Assembly (NCBI GenBank): GCA_902767285.1
Contig: CACXHC010000236.1
Span: forward strand, 1-5,715
Origin: an uncultured Ruminococcus sp.
GTDB taxonomy: Bacteria; Bacillota; Clostridia; Oscillospirales; Acutalibacteraceae
Reading direction: 5' to 3'
DNA length: 5,715 bases
The number at the start of each line of letters is the position of its first letter. Within the stretch, counting starts at the first letter, position 1. Below the pieces are notes generated by a model. The model was not told where the DNA came from, searched no databases, and was given only the letters and a program-made list of their open reading frames with translations. A program made the position numbers and the translations under genes. Shown in pieces: positions 4,809 to 5,715 of this stretch.

Positions 4809-5715
4809 GTGGAAAAATCTTCATATAAATATCTTGATAAAATAGATTCATCTGCCGATTTAAAAAAACTTTCGATAGATGAACTTTATCTGTTGTGTGA
4901 TGAAATACGAGATATGCTTATAAAGACCATAGCCAAAAACGGGGGACATCTTTCTCCTAATTTAGGCACGGTCGAACTTACCGTTGCTCTGCATTACGTT
5001 TATGATTTGCCTAAAGATTCAATTGTGTGGGACGTTGGTCACCAGTCGTACACTCACAAGATACTCACGGGCAGACGCAGCCAAATGTCTACAATACGCC
5101 AAAAAGACGGTTTGTCGGGATTTCCGAAACGCTCCGAGAGCAAGTGCGATTCTTTCAACGTAGGTCATAGCAGTACATCTATTTCGGCGGCATACGGTAT
5201 TGCACGAGCGAAAATCCTCAGCGGGGATAATTCCCGAACAATAGCGGTTATCGGTGACGGTGCGTTAACAGGCGGACTCGCTTACGAAGGTCTTAATAAT
5301 GCCGGCAGAAGCAACCGCAATTTTACCATAATTCTTAATGATAACAAAATGTCCATTTCCCGAAATGTCGGTTCAATGGCTCGGTATCTTACTCAAATCA
5401 GGATTCGCCCCGGTTATATCAAAACCAAAAAGGTCGTTGAAAAAATCCTTCTGCATACACCTGTTGTCGGAAATCCTATAAGACGGCTTATGTTGAAATC
5501 AAAATCCAAACTCCGAACTTCTGTTTATCGCAATACGATTTTTGAAGATTTGGGATTTGTTTACTACGGCCCCGTTGACGGCCACGACCTGCGAAAAATG
5601 ATACACGCTTTCAATGCGTCCAAAAACGTAAATCAAGGTGTTCTGGTTCACGTTATGACAACCAAAGGAAAAGGATACAGCTATGCCGAAAATAATCCCA
5701 AAAAATACCACGGTA
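4809..5715 (+). CDS. dxs: 1-deoxy-D-xylulose-5-phosphate synthase, N-terminal part (cut by the window edge)
   Basis: The encoded enzyme condenses pyruvate and glyceraldehyde 3-phosphate with thiamine diphosphate, the first step of the MEP isoprenoid pathway. Translation from a GTG codon gives 302 residues and stays open to the window end; the family is usually about 620 residues, so roughly half is visible. Motifs in order: GGHLSPNLG (45-53), WDVGHQSYTHKILTGR (74-89), GLSGFPKR (101-108), GHSSTSISAAYG (119-130), the thiamine diphosphate/Mg site VIGDGALTGG (147-156) with ILNDNKMSIS (175-184), then EDLGFVYYGPVDGHD (246-260) and TTKGKGY (284-290). The transketolase-like pyrimidine-binding and C-terminal domains lie beyond the edge. 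It starts 13 bp after ispA, so both isoprenoid enzymes are probably made from one transcript. No frameshift or missing key residue is seen in the visible part. Confidence 0.95.
   Translation, partial: MEKSSYKYLDKIDSSADLKKLSIDELYLLCDEIRDMLIKTIAKNGGHLSPNLGTVELTVALHYVYDLPKDSIVWDVGHQSYTHKILTGRRSQMSTIRQKDGLSGFPKRSESKCDSFNVGHSSTSISAAYGIARAKILSGDNSRTIAVIGDGALTGGLAYEGLNNAGRSNRNFTIILNDNKMSISRNVGSMARYLTQIRIRPGYIKTKKVVEKILLHTPVVGNPIRRLMLKSKSKLRTSVYRNTIFEDLGFVYYGPVDGHDLRKMIHAFNASKNVNQGVLVHVMTTKGKGYSYAENNPKKYHG

Larger units (their letters stand above)
1083..5715 (+). other. Probable operon nusB - kae1-like - xseA - xseB - ispA - dxs
   Basis: Six co-directional genes follow one promoter, with gaps of 1, 6, 6, 7 and 13 bp. 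Several binding sites lie inside the end of the preceding gene, which suggests translational coupling. I see no internal terminator or promoter in these gaps, which are too short to hold one. The right end of the operon is outside the window. Confidence 0.8.

Noticed and set aside
5499..5711. 70-codon open frame on the - strand at the right edge
   Set aside because: It lies fully opposite the conserved GPVDGHD and TKGKGY region of dxs and has no family signature.

Overview
The window looks like chromosomal DNA from an endospore-forming, low-GC member of the Clostridia. A gut Oscillospirales/Ruminococcaceae-type genome is my best guess; this is inferred from gene order and AT-rich composition, not measured. 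All recognised genes lie on the + strand, and I see no tRNA, rRNA, CRISPR array, transposase or phage gene.

Region 1 (1-298) has no gene I can support. It holds a short hairpin at the left edge and two strong inverted repeats. The two repeats look like divergent copies of one small palindromic element in opposite orientations. Region 2 (299-976) is an uninterrupted sigma factor gene of the SigK type, with a hydrophobic N-terminal pro-sequence. It acts late in the mother cell during sporulation.

Region 3 (977-1082) carries a good vegetative-type promoter: TTGCTT, 17 bp, then an extended -10 TGgTAAAAT. This starts a tight gene cluster in the order nusB, a TsaD/Kae1-like paralog, xseA, xseB, ispA, dxs. 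The gaps are 1, 6, 6, 7 and 13 bp, so the cluster is probably one operon that continues past the right edge, where dxs is cut at about half its usual length.

The cluster mixes housekeeping tasks: rRNA antitermination (NusB), exonuclease VII (XseA plus XseB), and isoprenoid precursor synthesis by the MEP route (Dxs, the entry enzyme, and IspA, the prenyl chain elongator). It matches the widespread Firmicutes nusB-(folD)-xseA-xseB-ispA-dxs neighbourhood, with the Kae1-like gene where folD often sits. In many relatives this neighbourhood lies among sporulation genes, so a sigK neighbour fits, although sigK itself is not the usual gene there.

I did not find a wholly new system. The points most worth a second look are the divergent, cysteine-rich TsaD paralog that has lost the family's N-terminal signature, and the inverted repeat pair upstream of sigK.
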